A DNA stretch of 64,000 nt from Flavobacteriales bacterium. GTDB lineage: Bacteria > Bacteroidota > Bacteroidia > Flavobacteriales > Schleiferiaceae. Both the position numbers and the translations under genes were made by a program. This document shows, piece after piece, positions 37,308 to 45,837 of this stretch; position 1 is the first letter of the stretch; every line of letters begins with the position of its first letter. The stretch lies in the NCBI GenBank assembly GCA_017795025.1, contig CP051243.1:930001-994000 (forward strand), written 5' to 3'. Under the pieces are notes generated by a model. It ran no database searches, was not told where the DNA came from, and was given only the letters and a program-made list of their open reading frames with translations.

Positions 37308-38177
37308 ATGAGCGTACTTGTAAACAAAGATTCGAAGGTTATCGTACAAGGATTTACCGGAAGTGAAGGAACTTTTCACGCCGGTCAAATGATTGAAGCA
37401 GGAACCAATGTGGTTGGTGGTGTAACTCCAGGAAAAGGAGGACAAAGTCACTTAGACCGTCCTGTATTTAATACTGTTGCAGATGCAGTGAAAGAAACCG
37501 GAGCAAATGTTTCCATCATTTTTGTACCGCCCGCCTTCGCAGGTGATGCGATTATGGAAGCCGCAGAAGCTGGAATTGAGGTTATCGTAGCGATTACGGA
37601 AGGAATTCCTGTAAAAGATATGATTACCGTTAAGGAATACATCAGCGATAAAAATTGCCGTTTAATCGGTCCTAACTGCCCAGGGGTAATGACTCCAGGT
37701 GGAGCTAAGGTGGGCATTATGCCAGCCTTTATCTTTAACCCAGGTCGTATCGGTATCGTTTCTAAGTCAGGTACTCTTACTTACGAAGCAGTAGACCAAA
37801 TTACCAAAGCGGGTATGGGGCAAAGCACCGCTATCGGTATTGGTGGTGACCCGATTATCGGTACCTCCATGAAAGAAGCGATTGAGCTTTTAATGAATGA
37901 CAGCGAAACCGACGGTATCGTTATGATTGGAGAAATTGGCGGACAAATGGAAGCCGAAGCCGCTCGTTGGATTAAAGAAAACGGCACGAAACCAGTAGTT
38001 GGTTTTATCGCTGGCGAAACTGCACCTAAAGGACGTACTATGGGTCACGCCGGTGCAATTGTAGGGGGTAGTGAAGACACTGCTCAGGCTAAAAAAGCAA
38101 TTATGCGCGAATGCGGCATTCATGTGGTTGATTCACCGGCCGATATTGGCAGCAAAATGACCGAGGCCCTAGCTTAA
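37308..38177 (+). CDS. sucD: Succinyl-CoA synthetase alpha subunit
   Basis: 289 residues. The CoA-binding Rossmann domain opens with [35 protein letters not shown] (about 12-46, quoted in part), and the ligase domain carries [21 protein letters not shown] and GHAGAIVGG (about 243-251), whose His is phosphorylated. With SucC it makes succinyl-CoA to succinate plus GTP/ATP in the TCA cycle. The beta-subunit gene sucC is not in the window, so the pair is split in this genome. The element TATTTTCG (37267-37274) resembles a -7 box for this gene. Confidence 0.97.
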   Translation: MSVLVNKDSKVIVQGFTGSEGTFHAGQMIEAGTNVVGGVTPGKGGQSHLDRPVFNTVADAVKETGANVSIIFVPPAFAGDAIMEAAEAGIEVIVAITEGIPVKDMITVKEYISDKNCRLIGPNCPGVMTPGGAKVGIMPAFIFNPGRIGIVSKSGTLTYEAVDQITKAGMGQSTAIGIGGDPIIGTSMKEAIELLMNDSETDGIVMIGEIGGQMEAEAARWIKENGTKPVVGFIAGETAPKGRTMGHAGAIVGGSEDTAQAKKAIMRECGIHVVDSPADIGSKMTEALA

Positions 38178-38203
38178 GTCTGGCCTAACTAATATTGTAC
38201 ATT

Positions 38204-38240
38204 AGTCTCGATAGGATTTAATCTTATCGAGACTTTTTTT
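38204..38240 (+). terminator. Terminator of sucD abutting the prmC start
   Basis: Perfect 10-bp stem AGTCTCGATA (38204-38213) and TATCGAGACT (38225-38234), then T residues to 38240. The next base begins the ATG of the following gene, so read-through mRNA would carry this hairpin as its whole leader. Confidence 0.85.
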
Positions 38241-39089
38241 ATGAGTAATCTGAAAAACATATTATCCGCTTTTTTAAAAGGAGTAGAGGAAGAGCAGGTC
38301 TCCGAGCGCAAAGCGCAGTTCTTCTATTTACTGGCCGAAAAATATGCTTATTCCCGCTTAGATTACCTTATGGGTAAACCCTTTGAGCAGACTCATCTCG
38401 AAGACCTTCAGGAGGATTTAAAGCAAATCCAAAGGAATTATCCCATCCAGTACCTAATCGGACACAGTAGTTTTAGAGGCCTGCGATTGAAACTCAGTCC
38501 CGATGTTTTAATCCCCCGATCCGAAACGGAAGAATTGATTGACTTAGTTTGGCAACGGCTGGAAAGCAAGGCGCAGAAAGCAATTGACCTAGGTACGGGC
38601 AGCGGCTGTATTGCTTTGTCTTTGGCTCAAAAAATTCCGGTGGTATATGGTTTAGATAAAAGTGCTGCTGCCTTAGAAATCGCTCGCTATAATGCTCAAG
38701 AGCATCAACTCTCCATCAATTGGATAGAGGATGATATTTTAAATCCACAGAAAGCCTGGCCTAGGGATTTGGATTTAATCATCAGTAATCCACCTTACGT
38801 TCGCGACCTAGAGCGAAAGGACATGGAAGCTAATGTGCTCGAGCATGAGCCGCATATGGCCCTATTTGTATCTAATGAAGAGCCTTTAATCTATTATCGG
38901 GCCATTGCCCATTATGCTGCTAAGGCTTTAAAGCCAGAAGGTTTACTGGCCTTGGAAGTCAATCAATACCTTGGTGAAGATTTAAAAGCCTTACTCAAGC
39001 TTTCCTTTGAGGAAGTGGAGCTATTAGAAGATAGCTTCTCCAATTTAAGGTTTGCCTTTTGTCGCAGACCACTGTTAAAAGGGAAGTAG
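38241..39089 (+). CDS. prmC: Peptide chain release factor glutamine methyltransferase (PrmC/HemK)
   Basis: 282 residues. The N-terminal helical domain is followed by a class I SAM methyltransferase: YPIQYLIGHSSFRGL (about 74-88), VLIPRSETEELI (about 95-106), AIDLGTGSGCIALSLA (about 118-133) and the NPPY tetrapeptide in IISNPPYVRDLE (about 181-192), which holds the Gln of RF1/RF2. It N5-methylates the GGQ Gln of release factors. The ATG at 38241 gives the normal family N-terminus, yet it directly follows the T run of the sucD terminator, leaving no room for a normal ribosome site. Confidence 0.94.
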   Translation: MSNLKNILSAFLKGVEEEQVSERKAQFFYLLAEKYAYSRLDYLMGKPFEQTHLEDLQEDLKQIQRNYPIQYLIGHSSFRGLRLKLSPDVLIPRSETEELIDLVWQRLESKAQKAIDLGTGSGCIALSLAQKIPVVYGLDKSAAALEIARYNAQEHQLSINWIEDDILNPQKAWPRDLDLIISNPPYVRDLERKDMEANVLEHEPHMALFVSNEEPLIYYRAIAHYAAKALKPEGLLALEVNQYLGEDLKALLKLSFEEVELLEDSFSNLRFAFCRRPLLKGK

Positions 39090-39093
39090 GGGC

Positions 39094-39120
39094 AAAAAAA
39101 AATCCGCCCATTGGGCGGAT
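39094..39120 (-). terminator. Terminator of the HU gene
   Basis: Stem ATCCGCCCA (39102-39110) with TGGGCGGAT (39112-39120), flanked by an A run at 39094-39102 that is a T tail on the minus strand. It lies 22 bp after the HU stop and within 5 bp of the prmC stop, so it probably serves the convergent pair. Confidence 0.88.
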
Positions 39121-39141
39121 CTTCAAGAAATATTGTAATTC

Positions 39142-39411
39142 TTAAAGCTTGCTGTTAAGCTCAGAACCAGCTTTAAACTTGGCAACAGTTTTGGCTGGAA
39201 TTTTAATAGTTTGGCCGGTTTGTGGGTTACGACCTTCACGCGCTGAGCGCTCGGAAGTAGAGAAAGTACCGAATCCAACTAGGGATACGCGACCACCAGA
39301 AGATAGAGTTTCAGTCACTTTATCAGTGAATGCATCTAGAGCTTTTTTAGCAGCAGCTTTAGAGATACCTGCCTCAGCAGCCATAGCGTCAATAAGATCA
39401 GCTTTGTTCAT
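39142..39411 (-). CDS. HU family DNA-binding protein
   Basis: 89 residues, the full HU/IHF length. [30 protein letters not shown] gives the dimer helices, followed by [26 protein letters not shown] (about 40-66, quoted in part), which carries the DNA-bending arm with its Pro-tip RNPQTG, and [15 protein letters not shown]. It is a nucleoid architectural protein. A perfect-spacing promoter lies upstream at 39453-39482. In some Bacteroidota HU variants carry extended arms; this is the plain form. Confidence 0.96.
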   Translation of the reverse strand: MNKADLIDAMAAEAGISKAAAKKALDAFTDKVTETLSSGGRVSLVGFGTFSTSERSAREGRNPQTGQTIKIPAKTVAKFKAGSELNSKL

Positions 39412-39452
39412 TTCTTTAATTTTTGGTTAGACAATTGTGATTCGAACACCAA

Positions 39453-39482
39453 CAAAAATAACCGAAACCCGCTATCTACCAA
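39453..39482 (-). promoter_or_regulatory. Bacteroidota-type promoter of the HU gene
   Basis: On the minus strand TTG (39482-39480), 19-bp spacer, then TATTTTTG (39460-39453), an exact fit to TTG-N19-21-TAnnTTTG. The predicted transcript starts near 39447, about 36 bases before the HU ATG at 39411. Confidence 0.72.
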
Positions 39483-39569
39483 CAAATCAGCCCAAAAAAG
39501 CCCTCCATTGTTAAAAATTACGAAGAGCTGTTAATAACCCAAAACAGTAAAACCCTGTAAATCAAGTTT

Positions 39570-40511
39570 TTAAAAAATATGGCTGTTTTCATCAATTTCC
39601 TGTCCATTGAGGAAATCCAAGGCTTTCAGGCGTTTTTTACCTTGTAATTGCAGACTTAATACCTCTAAAACGCCATCGGCGCAAGCCAAATAAATCTTTT
39701 TCCCTTCCGACCAAAGCTTACCCGCAGGCGCTCCTTGTTCTTCGCTATTAGCAATACGCGTTTCGAAAATTTTCAGGATTCCTTCAAAGTCGGCAAGCTT
39801 AACTTCGCACCAAGCCGTAGGGAAGGGCGACATCCCTCGGATCAGGTTATGAACTTCTACAACACTTTGATTCGGGTCTATCCGTAAATCTTCTTTAAAA
39901 ATCTTTGGGGCTTCTTTTAAATCTTCGCTAGTCTCCTGAATGGTCGTCTCGACCTGGTTATTTTGGATAAGATCAAGTGTCTTCGCCACCAGCTTGGCCC
40001 CCACAACCATCATACGATCGTGCAAAGAGCCCGCGGTCTCATTTTCTCCGATATCCATTTTCTCCTGAAGGATTACCGCGCCCGTGTCTATCTTTTCATC
40101 AATAAAAAAGGTACTGAGGCCCGTTTCCTTCTCTCCATTTACTATCGCCCAATTAATAGGTGCCGCTCCGCGATATTGCGGGAGTAAGGAGGCGTGTAAA
40201 TTAAAGGTACCTTTTGCAGGCATCGCCCAAACTTCTTTAGGCAACATCCTAAAAGCCACCACCACAAAAACATCAGCCTTAAAAGCGGCCAGCTCCTCTA
40301 TAAACTGAGGATTCTTAAGCTTCTCGGGTTGTAGAACTGGGATATCCAGCTCCAGGGCTCGCTCTTTTACCGCGGAGGCCTTTAGCTTTCGGCCGCGACC
40401 AGAAGGTTTATCAGTGGCTGTTACCACCGCTGCTAATTCGTGATTTGACTGCTGAATAGCATCTAAAATAGAAACCGCAAAAGGCGGTGTCCCCATAAAA
40501 ATTACGCGCAT
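39570..40511 (-). CDS. fmt: Methionyl-tRNA formyltransferase
   Basis: 313 residues. FMGTPPFAVSIL at the start (4-15), the catalytic segment FNLHASLLPQYRGAAPINWAI (about 102-122, with Asn, His and the later Asp in IDTGAVILQ), and a C-terminal OB-fold domain with GKLW and a late VLSLQLQGKKRL. It formylates Met-tRNA(fMet) with 10-formyl-THF so that translation can start. It is 9 bp from the DUF6588-like gene upstream on the same strand. Confidence 0.96.
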   Translation of the reverse strand: MRVIFMGTPPFAVSILDAIQQSNHELAAVVTATDKPSGRGRKLKASAVKERALELDIPVLQPEKLKNPQFIEELAAFKADVFVVVAFRMLPKEVWAMPAKGTFNLHASLLPQYRGAAPINWAIVNGEKETGLSTFFIDEKIDTGAVILQEKMDIGENETAGSLHDRMMVVGAKLVAKTLDLIQNNQVETTIQETSEDLKEAPKIFKEDLRIDPNQSVVEVHNLIRGMSPFPTAWCEVKLADFEGILKIFETRIANSEEQGAPAGKLWSEGKKIYLACADGVLEVLSLQLQGKKRLKALDFLNGQEIDENSHIF

Positions 40512-40520
40512 GAAAGAGCT

Positions 40521-41540
40521 TTATAAATCCCAACTAATGCCAAGGCTAAGATTGGCGGCATTAAAGGTGCCAAAGGTATAATCAGCGCTTACATATCCAA
40601 GCATTAAAAACTTAAAGCGTACGCCCAAATTGGCGGCTAATCCACTGCCTCCGGTACTGCTAATATCCACAGGGTCGGTAATGGTTTGTTCTGGGTTCAG
40701 AAGATCCCCCGGATTGATGTATTCATAAGTCCCAGAAACCTTAATTCCAGAGTTTAAATAGTTATATCCTACACCACCATAAAAGGTGATAAAGAGCACC
40801 TTCTTACTCAGCAGGATTCGAGTTACCAGTGCATTCGCGGTAACATCAATGCGTTTATCATTATTCGCGTTGGGCTCAATATCTTGACCTAAATCAAATT
40901 GGGTGTAGGAAGCAAAAGCAGAAATACTAAATGGAATCGCTTTACCACCTGGGATATAACGCGTAAGATCGTGTTTAAGCCCAAGGCCCCATAGGCCAAT
41001 TTCGGAACCCTCTAAAAGCGGAATTGCGGTGCTTGGCAAATAGCGTCCACTCAATTCGAAGTCAAAGGGGAGCCCAATACCCGCTTGAAGCGTCATCATT
41101 GGGGCAATGGCATAACCCAATCCCGCAGGCATATTAAAACTTGAGTTTGCCAAACCCTGTAAGGCTGGTTCGGAATACTGAAGCGCAACCCCTGGTGCAT
41201 CCTCGCCAAAAACTGTAGGGGTTTCGGCATTATTAGGGTCTACCAATTCCAGTTCTTGTAATTCGGCAGGGTCGATAATAAAACTTTGGGACTCGCTAGG
41301 CATCAAGGTGAGGGAAGGCGTAAAGCCTATTTCGAAGCGAAACGTCTTTTTCACTTTCGCGGTATTATACCATCCATTCGTTAATCCAAAGGCCAGGCCT
41401 TCGCCGAAAGGACCAAGATAACCCGAAGCTAAATAGTTAATATCGCTCTGTGTTCCGGCGATAGAGGGTCCAAGAGAAATTTGCGCGTTTCCTTGTAAAG
41501 TCAGGACTACAAAGAAAAGGAGAGTGGTAATTTTTTTCAT
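40521..41540 (-). CDS. Outer-membrane protein (DUF6588-like)
   Basis: 339 residues with signal peptide MKKITTLLFFVVLTLQGNAQ. The rest is a small beta-barrel: strands such as FRFEIGFTPSLTLM (about 66-79), MTLQAGIGLPFDFELSGRYLP, VLFITFYGGVGYNYL and a terminal ANLSLGISWDL. This matches the Bacteroidota DUF6588 family, function unknown. Co-directional with recQ (35-bp gap) and fmt (9-bp gap). Confidence 0.83.
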   Translation of the reverse strand: MKKITTLLFFVVLTLQGNAQISLGPSIAGTQSDINYLASGYLGPFGEGLAFGLTNGWYNTAKVKKTFRFEIGFTPSLTLMPSESQSFIIDPAELQELELVDPNNAETPTVFGEDAPGVALQYSEPALQGLANSSFNMPAGLGYAIAPMMTLQAGIGLPFDFELSGRYLPSTAIPLLEGSEIGLWGLGLKHDLTRYIPGGKAIPFSISAFASYTQFDLGQDIEPNANNDKRIDVTANALVTRILLSKKVLFITFYGGVGYNYLNSGIKVSGTYEYINPGDLLNPEQTITDPVDISSTGGSGLAANLGVRFKFLMLGYVSADYTFGTFNAANLSLGISWDL

Positions 41541-41575
41541 GATTGGGCTTTTACCAAAGGTATAAAATCCTTTTG

Positions 41576-43468
41576 CTAAAAGTTCATGAAAATCAGCTCT
41601 CCTTCGATTCTAATTTTTTCGGTCGCTAACCATTGCCTAATTTGCTCCTTAGCTTGCGCTTGATTAGGACATAGTGCGATTAAGTCCTCGAATTTATAAG
41701 CTTGCTTTCGCAAGGCTTTTTCCATTGTGCCTGCGCAATTTGATGGCTTTCCCTGACTGCGCTTTCGCCGACAAACATCACAAGTTCCACAGTCCTCTGT
41801 AATTTTTTCACCAAAGTAGGCGAGTAGCGTTTTTAAACGACAAGTCTCATCCTTCATTACAAAATCAATCACCGCCTGAATTCGGGCCAATAATTCGGCC
41901 TTGCGTTTCTCTATAAACTCCTCGCTTAAATTGAGTTCCTTAAAATGCTGTCGGTCTTGCAATAAAGCAATAGATCCCGTTTCTCCAGCTTCGAGGTAAT
42001 CGACCAAACCGTGACCCTGCATTTCTTTTAAGGCCTTTTTAATTTTATAGGTACTACTGTTAATTCGTCGGGCAATCAGGTTTTCATCAATCCGACTGTA
42101 ATCCAAATCCAAACCTCCGTAAGAACGAAGTAGCACTTTTAAAATGCGGTCCATGGCAGGATTGCGCAGTTGGTAATCGTAGAGCGTTCGTCGATCTGCC
42201 TTTAAATGCAATAAGGAATGATAACGACCTTGTATATTGAATTCGAGGATAGCCTCCTTATTTAAGATTTCCAAGGCTTGAATTACCTGTTGTGGACCCA
42301 AGCGATATTGCTGACAAAAAACGGAAAGGTCAAAGTCGTACTGACTACCTTCGGCACTGCCTATTCCTATTTGAAGATGGTTAAGAAGGGCTCGATAAAC
42401 CCGTACAATGTCTTCCCGCTTGGGGAAGCTGGCTAAAAACTTTTGCTTTAATTGTGCGACATCGGAGGGTCCTACCAGCACAAAAGACCAAGCTTTTGCG
42501 CCATCCCGAGCGGCCCGACCCGCTTCTTGAAAATAGGCTTCGAGGGAGTCGGGGAGGTCTAAGTGAATAACTAATCGCACATCGGGCTTGTCGATTCCCA
42601 TACCAAAGGCATTGGTGCAAACCATAATTCGACACTCATTTTCAATCCAGGCCCTTTGTTTCACCTGTCGCTGAGCAACACTTAAACCCGCATGGTAAAA
42701 ATCGGCTTGATACCCCATGTGCTTTAACCACTGCGCCACTTCCATAGTACCCTTGCGGTTGCGTAAATAAATTAAGGCCGTACCCGGCACCTTATCGAGT
42801 AAGCTTTTGCACTGTCCCCATTTATCTTCGGTTTTAAGCACATTATAGGCTAACTCTGGTCGAACAAAGCTTTTGCGAAAAACCTGAGCCTCATCTTTAA
42901 AATGCAGCCTATCCTGAATATCCTGAACTACCTTTTCGGTTGCGGTGGCGGTAAGGGCCATCATTGGACAATCGGGGAAGATATTCCGGAGCTTATGAAT
43001 TTCTAAATAAGGCGGTCGGAAATCGTAACCCCACTGACTAATGCAATGCGCTTCATCGACTACAATGAAGTTCACATTTAAAAAGCTTAGGCGATTGAGC
43101 AGTTTTTCCGATTGTAAGCTCTCCGGCGAGAGGTAGATGAATTTATAATAGCCATTGCTAGCATTGTGAAGCGCTAACTCTCTTTGCGAGGCATTAAGCG
43201 AAGAATTGAGGGCAATGGCAGGAATTCCGGCTTTTTTCAGGTTTTCCACCTGATCACTCATCAAGGCAATTAAAGGTGAGATAACTATAGCGCATCCTTC
43301 GCGGGCTAAGGCTGGTACCTGAAAGCAGATGGATTTTCCACCACCGGTTGGTAAAAGCGCTAAAGTATCTTGCTGTGCTAATACGGATCTGATAATCGAT
43401 TCCTGCAGCGGTCTAAACTGATCATAGCCCCAATATTGTTTGAGTATTTCGTGGATATCCTTATCCAT
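41576..43468 (-). CDS. recQ: ATP-dependent DNA helicase RecQ
   Basis: 630 residues from ATG 43468. Helicase motifs: FRPLQ (about 16-20), LPTGGGKSICFQVPA (motif I, about 37-51), DEAHCISQWGYDFRP (motif II plus the RecQ loop, about 137-151), LTATAT (III), AFGMGIDKPDVR (V) and QEAGRAARDG (VI). A zinc-binding RQC region follows with CR..C-G-T-C-D-V-C near residues 548-574. No HRDC domain is evident. It unwinds forks and recombination intermediates. Its start overlaps the stop of the upstream P-loop gene by 8 bp (ATGGATAA). Confidence 0.95.
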   Translation of the reverse strand: MDKDIHEILKQYWGYDQFRPLQESIIRSVLAQQDTLALLPTGGGKSICFQVPALAREGCAIVISPLIALMSDQVENLKKAGIPAIALNSSLNASQRELALHNASNGYYKFIYLSPESLQSEKLLNRLSFLNVNFIVVDEAHCISQWGYDFRPPYLEIHKLRNIFPDCPMMALTATATEKVVQDIQDRLHFKDEAQVFRKSFVRPELAYNVLKTEDKWGQCKSLLDKVPGTALIYLRNRKGTMEVAQWLKHMGYQADFYHAGLSVAQRQVKQRAWIENECRIMVCTNAFGMGIDKPDVRLVIHLDLPDSLEAYFQEAGRAARDGAKAWSFVLVGPSDVAQLKQKFLASFPKREDIVRVYRALLNHLQIGIGSAEGSQYDFDLSVFCQQYRLGPQQVIQALEILNKEAILEFNIQGRYHSLLHLKADRRTLYDYQLRNPAMDRILKVLLRSYGGLDLDYSRIDENLIARRINSSTYKIKKALKEMQGHGLVDYLEAGETGSIALLQDRQHFKELNLSEEFIEKRKAELLARIQAVIDFVMKDETCRLKTLLAYFGEKITEDCGTCDVCRRKRSQGKPSNCAGTMEKALRKQAYKFEDLIALCPNQAQAKEQIRQWLATEKIRIEGELIFMNF

Positions 43469-44003
43469 CAATTTGCAGATGCTCCAATATGAAGTGCATG
43501 CGTTCTTCTGGTCCTACTTTAGGTACTTCAATTACCTGATAGCCAAATCGGCTGTACATGGATCTTAAAGCCTTATCAATGGAGCGCATTAAATCTAAAT
43601 CCTCCCAACGAACGGAATCATTGCTGTAAATCTCTTCCCATGGAGGCATTAAAAAAATATCGGGATGGTAGGGGTAATCCTTGGCTTGCTGCTCCAAGCT
43701 TTCGTTTGGACATTCGTCCCGACGTAAGTAGGCCAAATTATCTAGGATCCCTCGATCGTAAAAGTTTACACCTTCCTGTGCGTCCTGATATTGCTGTACT
43801 TGTCTTTTAAACAGCTCTAAACCAAAACTGGGATGATCTAACCAAGGTACCATAGTGGAGTTCTCTATCGCCTGCTGTTCGGCAATCAGCTCTCGAGCCA
43901 TTTCTGGCAAAACAGGAAAACCTTTAGCAGTGAGCAAGTTAAGTACCGTGCTTTTGCCGGTTCCTGGAGCGCCGGTAACCACAACACGTTTAAAATTTGG
44001 CAT
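43461..44003 (-). CDS. P-loop ATPase/kinase-like protein (AAA_28, NadR-like)
   Basis: 180 residues from ATG 44003, one base after the stop of the Mpo1-like gene. Walker A GAPGTGKSTVLNLL (about 11-24), a conserved FPVLPEMARELIAEQ (about 29-43) that fits the AAA_28/NadR ribosylnicotinamide-kinase-like family, and an FYDRGILDNLAYLR segment (about 81-94) with a Walker-B-like Asp and lid residues. A kinase role on a nucleoside or small metabolite is likely, substrate unknown. Overlaps recQ by 8 bp. Confidence 0.82.
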   Translation of the reverse strand: MPNFKRVVVTGAPGTGKSTVLNLLTAKGFPVLPEMARELIAEQQAIENSTMVPWLDHPSFGLELFKRQVQQYQDAQEGVNFYDRGILDNLAYLRRDECPNESLEQQAKDYPYHPDIFLMPPWEEIYSNDSVRWEDLDLMRSIDKALRSMYSRFGYQVIEVPKVGPEERMHFILEHLQIDG

Positions 44004-44004
44004 A

Positions 44005-44484
44005 CTAGTATTTAAGCCCAAATTTTCGGTAGATAAATCCTAAAATCCAAGCCGGACCGATTAATAAAAATTGCAAATCCTGAAAAAAGGATGGTTTAGC
44101 TCCTTCAATCTTATGTCCGAAAAACTGACCAATCCATGCCACGACGAAAATGCTAAGGCTGCTTTGCCATAATGGGATACTGCTTAGCATTAATAATTTG
44201 GTGAAGTAGAGGCATAGAGCCGAAAAAAGCGCAATGCCGATAAAAAGAGGAATGCTTAAACGCAGATAGAATAACAATCCAAAAACAATAAGGACTGTTC
44301 CAAAGTGAAGGTAGGGCTTAAGTCCCTCGGAAGCCCAGCTATTTAAAAAGTCGTGAGGAATACTAGCTAAAAGGGCAATTATGCTGAAAAAGATAGCAGG
44401 CACACAAATGAAATGAATCAATTTGTTTTGGGGGTTTTGATGGCTTACGGCGTACTCATCAAACCAATTTTGAATGCTTTTCAT
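44005..44484 (-). CDS. Mpo1-like (DUF962) membrane protein
   Basis: 159 residues. Four hydrophobic segments and the two diagnostic stretches of the Mpo1/YGL010w family: HQNPQNKLIHFICVPAI (about 15-31) and AWIGQFFGHKIEGAKPSFFQDLQFLL (about 114-139, quoted in part). The yeast enzyme is an iron-dependent dioxygenase that alpha-oxidises 2-hydroxy fatty acids; the bacterial role is inferred. It heads a tightly packed unit with the P-loop protein and recQ. Confidence 0.88.
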   Translation of the reverse strand: MKSIQNWFDEYAVSHQNPQNKLIHFICVPAIFFSIIALLASIPHDFLNSWASEGLKPYLHFGTVLIVFGLLFYLRLSIPLFIGIALFSALCLYFTKLLMLSSIPLWQSSLSIFVVAWIGQFFGHKIEGAKPSFFQDLQFLLIGPAWILGFIYRKFGLKY

Positions 44485-44534
44485 AATGTTTTTTTGGTAT
44501 TGCCTAAGTTAAAGAAGTTTTCAACTTTTGCGGA

Positions 44535-44816
44535 ATGGATTCCCGTAAGGAAAAGTATCAGAAGTTATTGGCCCAATTAACCGAAGGATTTGATTGGCCA
44601 ACCGTTTACATGTTCAAGTTTATTGTTCCGGCCGACAATGTGAAAATCGCTCAGGTAGAGCAGCTTTTCGATGCCAATGAAGCCGAGATCAGTATTCGAA
44701 ATTCACGCAAAGGAAACTTTGTGAGCATCACCGCCAAGGAAATGATGTTAAGTCCGGAAAAGGTGATTGAGCGCTATATGGCAGCCGAGCACATTGAAGG
44801 CTTAATGTCGCTTTAG
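44535..44816 (+). CDS. DUF493 family protein
   Basis: 93 residues, alpha/beta ferredoxin-like fold of the DUF493/YbeD family: TEGFDWPTVYMFKFIVPA (about 16-33), ISIRNSRKGNFVSITAKEMMLSPEKVIERY (about 51-80, quoted in part). Cytosolic. YbeD-type proteins interact with enzymes of lipoate/octanoyl transfer in enterics but here no partner gene is adjacent; function unknown. Divergent from the Mpo1-like gene, with ATG near a CAACTTTTG box resembling a -7 element. Confidence 0.9.
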   Translation: MDSRKEKYQKLLAQLTEGFDWPTVYMFKFIVPADNVKIAQVEQLFDANEAEISIRNSRKGNFVSITAKEMMLSPEKVIERYMAAEHIEGLMSL

Positions 44817-44818
44817 GC

Positions 44819-45001
44819 TTACTGCTCGATAGAATTAGCTTCGAAGCTCACAATTTCAGCTTCTGCCACCTGCACCCGAAACTCAATGGGATTGCAGCAG
44901 CGTTCGCAATCCTCAATATACTCCTGGCTTAAGATGGAAAGGTCTACTAAAACCGAAACTGTGCTAAAGCAATAGGGGCAAGTATAAAAATGCTCTTCCA
45001 T
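44819..45001 (-). CDS. CPXCG motif-containing cysteine-rich protein
   Basis: 60 residues. Two cysteine knuckles, CPYC (8-11) and CERC-C (about 33-37), place it in the small CPXCG zinc-binding family; the usual Gly after the first CPxC is Phe here. The C-terminus is acidic. Starts exactly where the fpg/nei gene ends (TAA followed by ATG), so it is probably co-translated with the DNA glycosylase. No function is known. Confidence 0.85.
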   Translation of the reverse strand: MEEHFYTCPYCFSTVSVLVDLSILSQEYIEDCERCCNPIEFRVQVAEAEIVSFEANSIEQ

Positions 45002-45790
45002 TTAAATGCTTTGTTTTTCGGGAACAATAAAGGTTCCTCGGCCGCCTACCACCAAGCGCTCTACCGGACTATTGGGGTAATCGGGATGTAAAGCACCTTC
45101 TTTCCTATAATTCACAAAAAAGTGCTTTGGAAAATCCCCATAATGGGTATCCGTCTTAATCGCCTCCTTTACAATGTCTTTCGCTTCTTCGCAAAGCTGC
45201 CCTAATTGTTGCTCATTTAGTTTAGTGCAAGGCGTTTGCGGATGAACCCCACAGTTAAAAAGCATTTCATCAGCAATCCAATTACCGATACCGGCAAAGT
45301 GCTTTTGATCGAGTAGGGCCGTTTTAATCGCCACTTTACGTGCTTGCAAAGCGCTAACGAAATCGCTGCTCGTCACCTTAAGTAAATCGACACCTAATTT
45401 ATTATCTGCCTGGTAGGCTTGGGGATTATCCACCAATTCAATCACCCCAAATTTTCGCAAGTCTCTGAAAGCTAGCTTATCCCCATCGGTAAAGCCCATT
45501 ACAAAACGTGTATACTTTGGAAGTTCCTCCGATCGAAACAATTCTAAATCGCCGGTCATTCCAAAATGCAAATGCAGCCATTTCCCGGAGCTCAGCCGTG
45601 CAAACAAGTACTTGCCAATTCTTTCGGTGCTGAGGAACTTTTGACCCACGAGACCTTTCTCCAATACTTCAGGCTCGGTTTTAAATACCTTTAACAGGGG
45701 ATCATGAAACTCTAAAAACTCAATTTCTTTATGCAAAGCGGCATTTTCAAAATAGGACCGCATGATTTCAACTTCTGGTAATTCGGGCAT
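45002..45790 (-). CDS. Fpg/Nei family DNA glycosylase, zinc-less
   Basis: 262 residues. The N-terminal MPELPEVEIM gives the catalytic Pro2/Glu3; the beta-sandwich Lys60 (IGKYLFARL), the helix-two-turn-helix HFAGIGNWIADEML (164-177) and the terminal VVGGRGTFIVPEKQ (247-260, with Arg251) are kept. The four Cys that bind zinc in MutM are absent: the region after YRKEG is LHPDYPNSPVERL, so this is a 'zincless finger'. It excises oxidised bases in DNA repair; whether it prefers 8-oxoG or pyrimidines cannot be read from sequence. Confidence 0.92.
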   Translation of the reverse strand: MPELPEVEIMRSYFENAALHKEIEFLEFHDPLLKVFKTEPEVLEKGLVGQKFLSTERIGKYLFARLSSGKWLHLHFGMTGDLELFRSEELPKYTRFVMGFTDGDKLAFRDLRKFGVIELVDNPQAYQADNKLGVDLLKVTSSDFVSALQARKVAIKTALLDQKHFAGIGNWIADEMLFNCGVHPQTPCTKLNEQQLGQLCEEAKDIVKEAIKTDTHYGDFPKHFFVNYRKEGALHPDYPNSPVERLVVGGRGTFIVPEKQSI

Positions 45791-45837
45791 GGATATCTTT
45801 GTACTTTAGGAGCTAATAATACCCAAAAAAAAGCGCA

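Noticed and set aside
38241-38243. Possibility that prmC begins further downstream
   Set aside because: No later Met preserves the N-terminal helical domain of the family.
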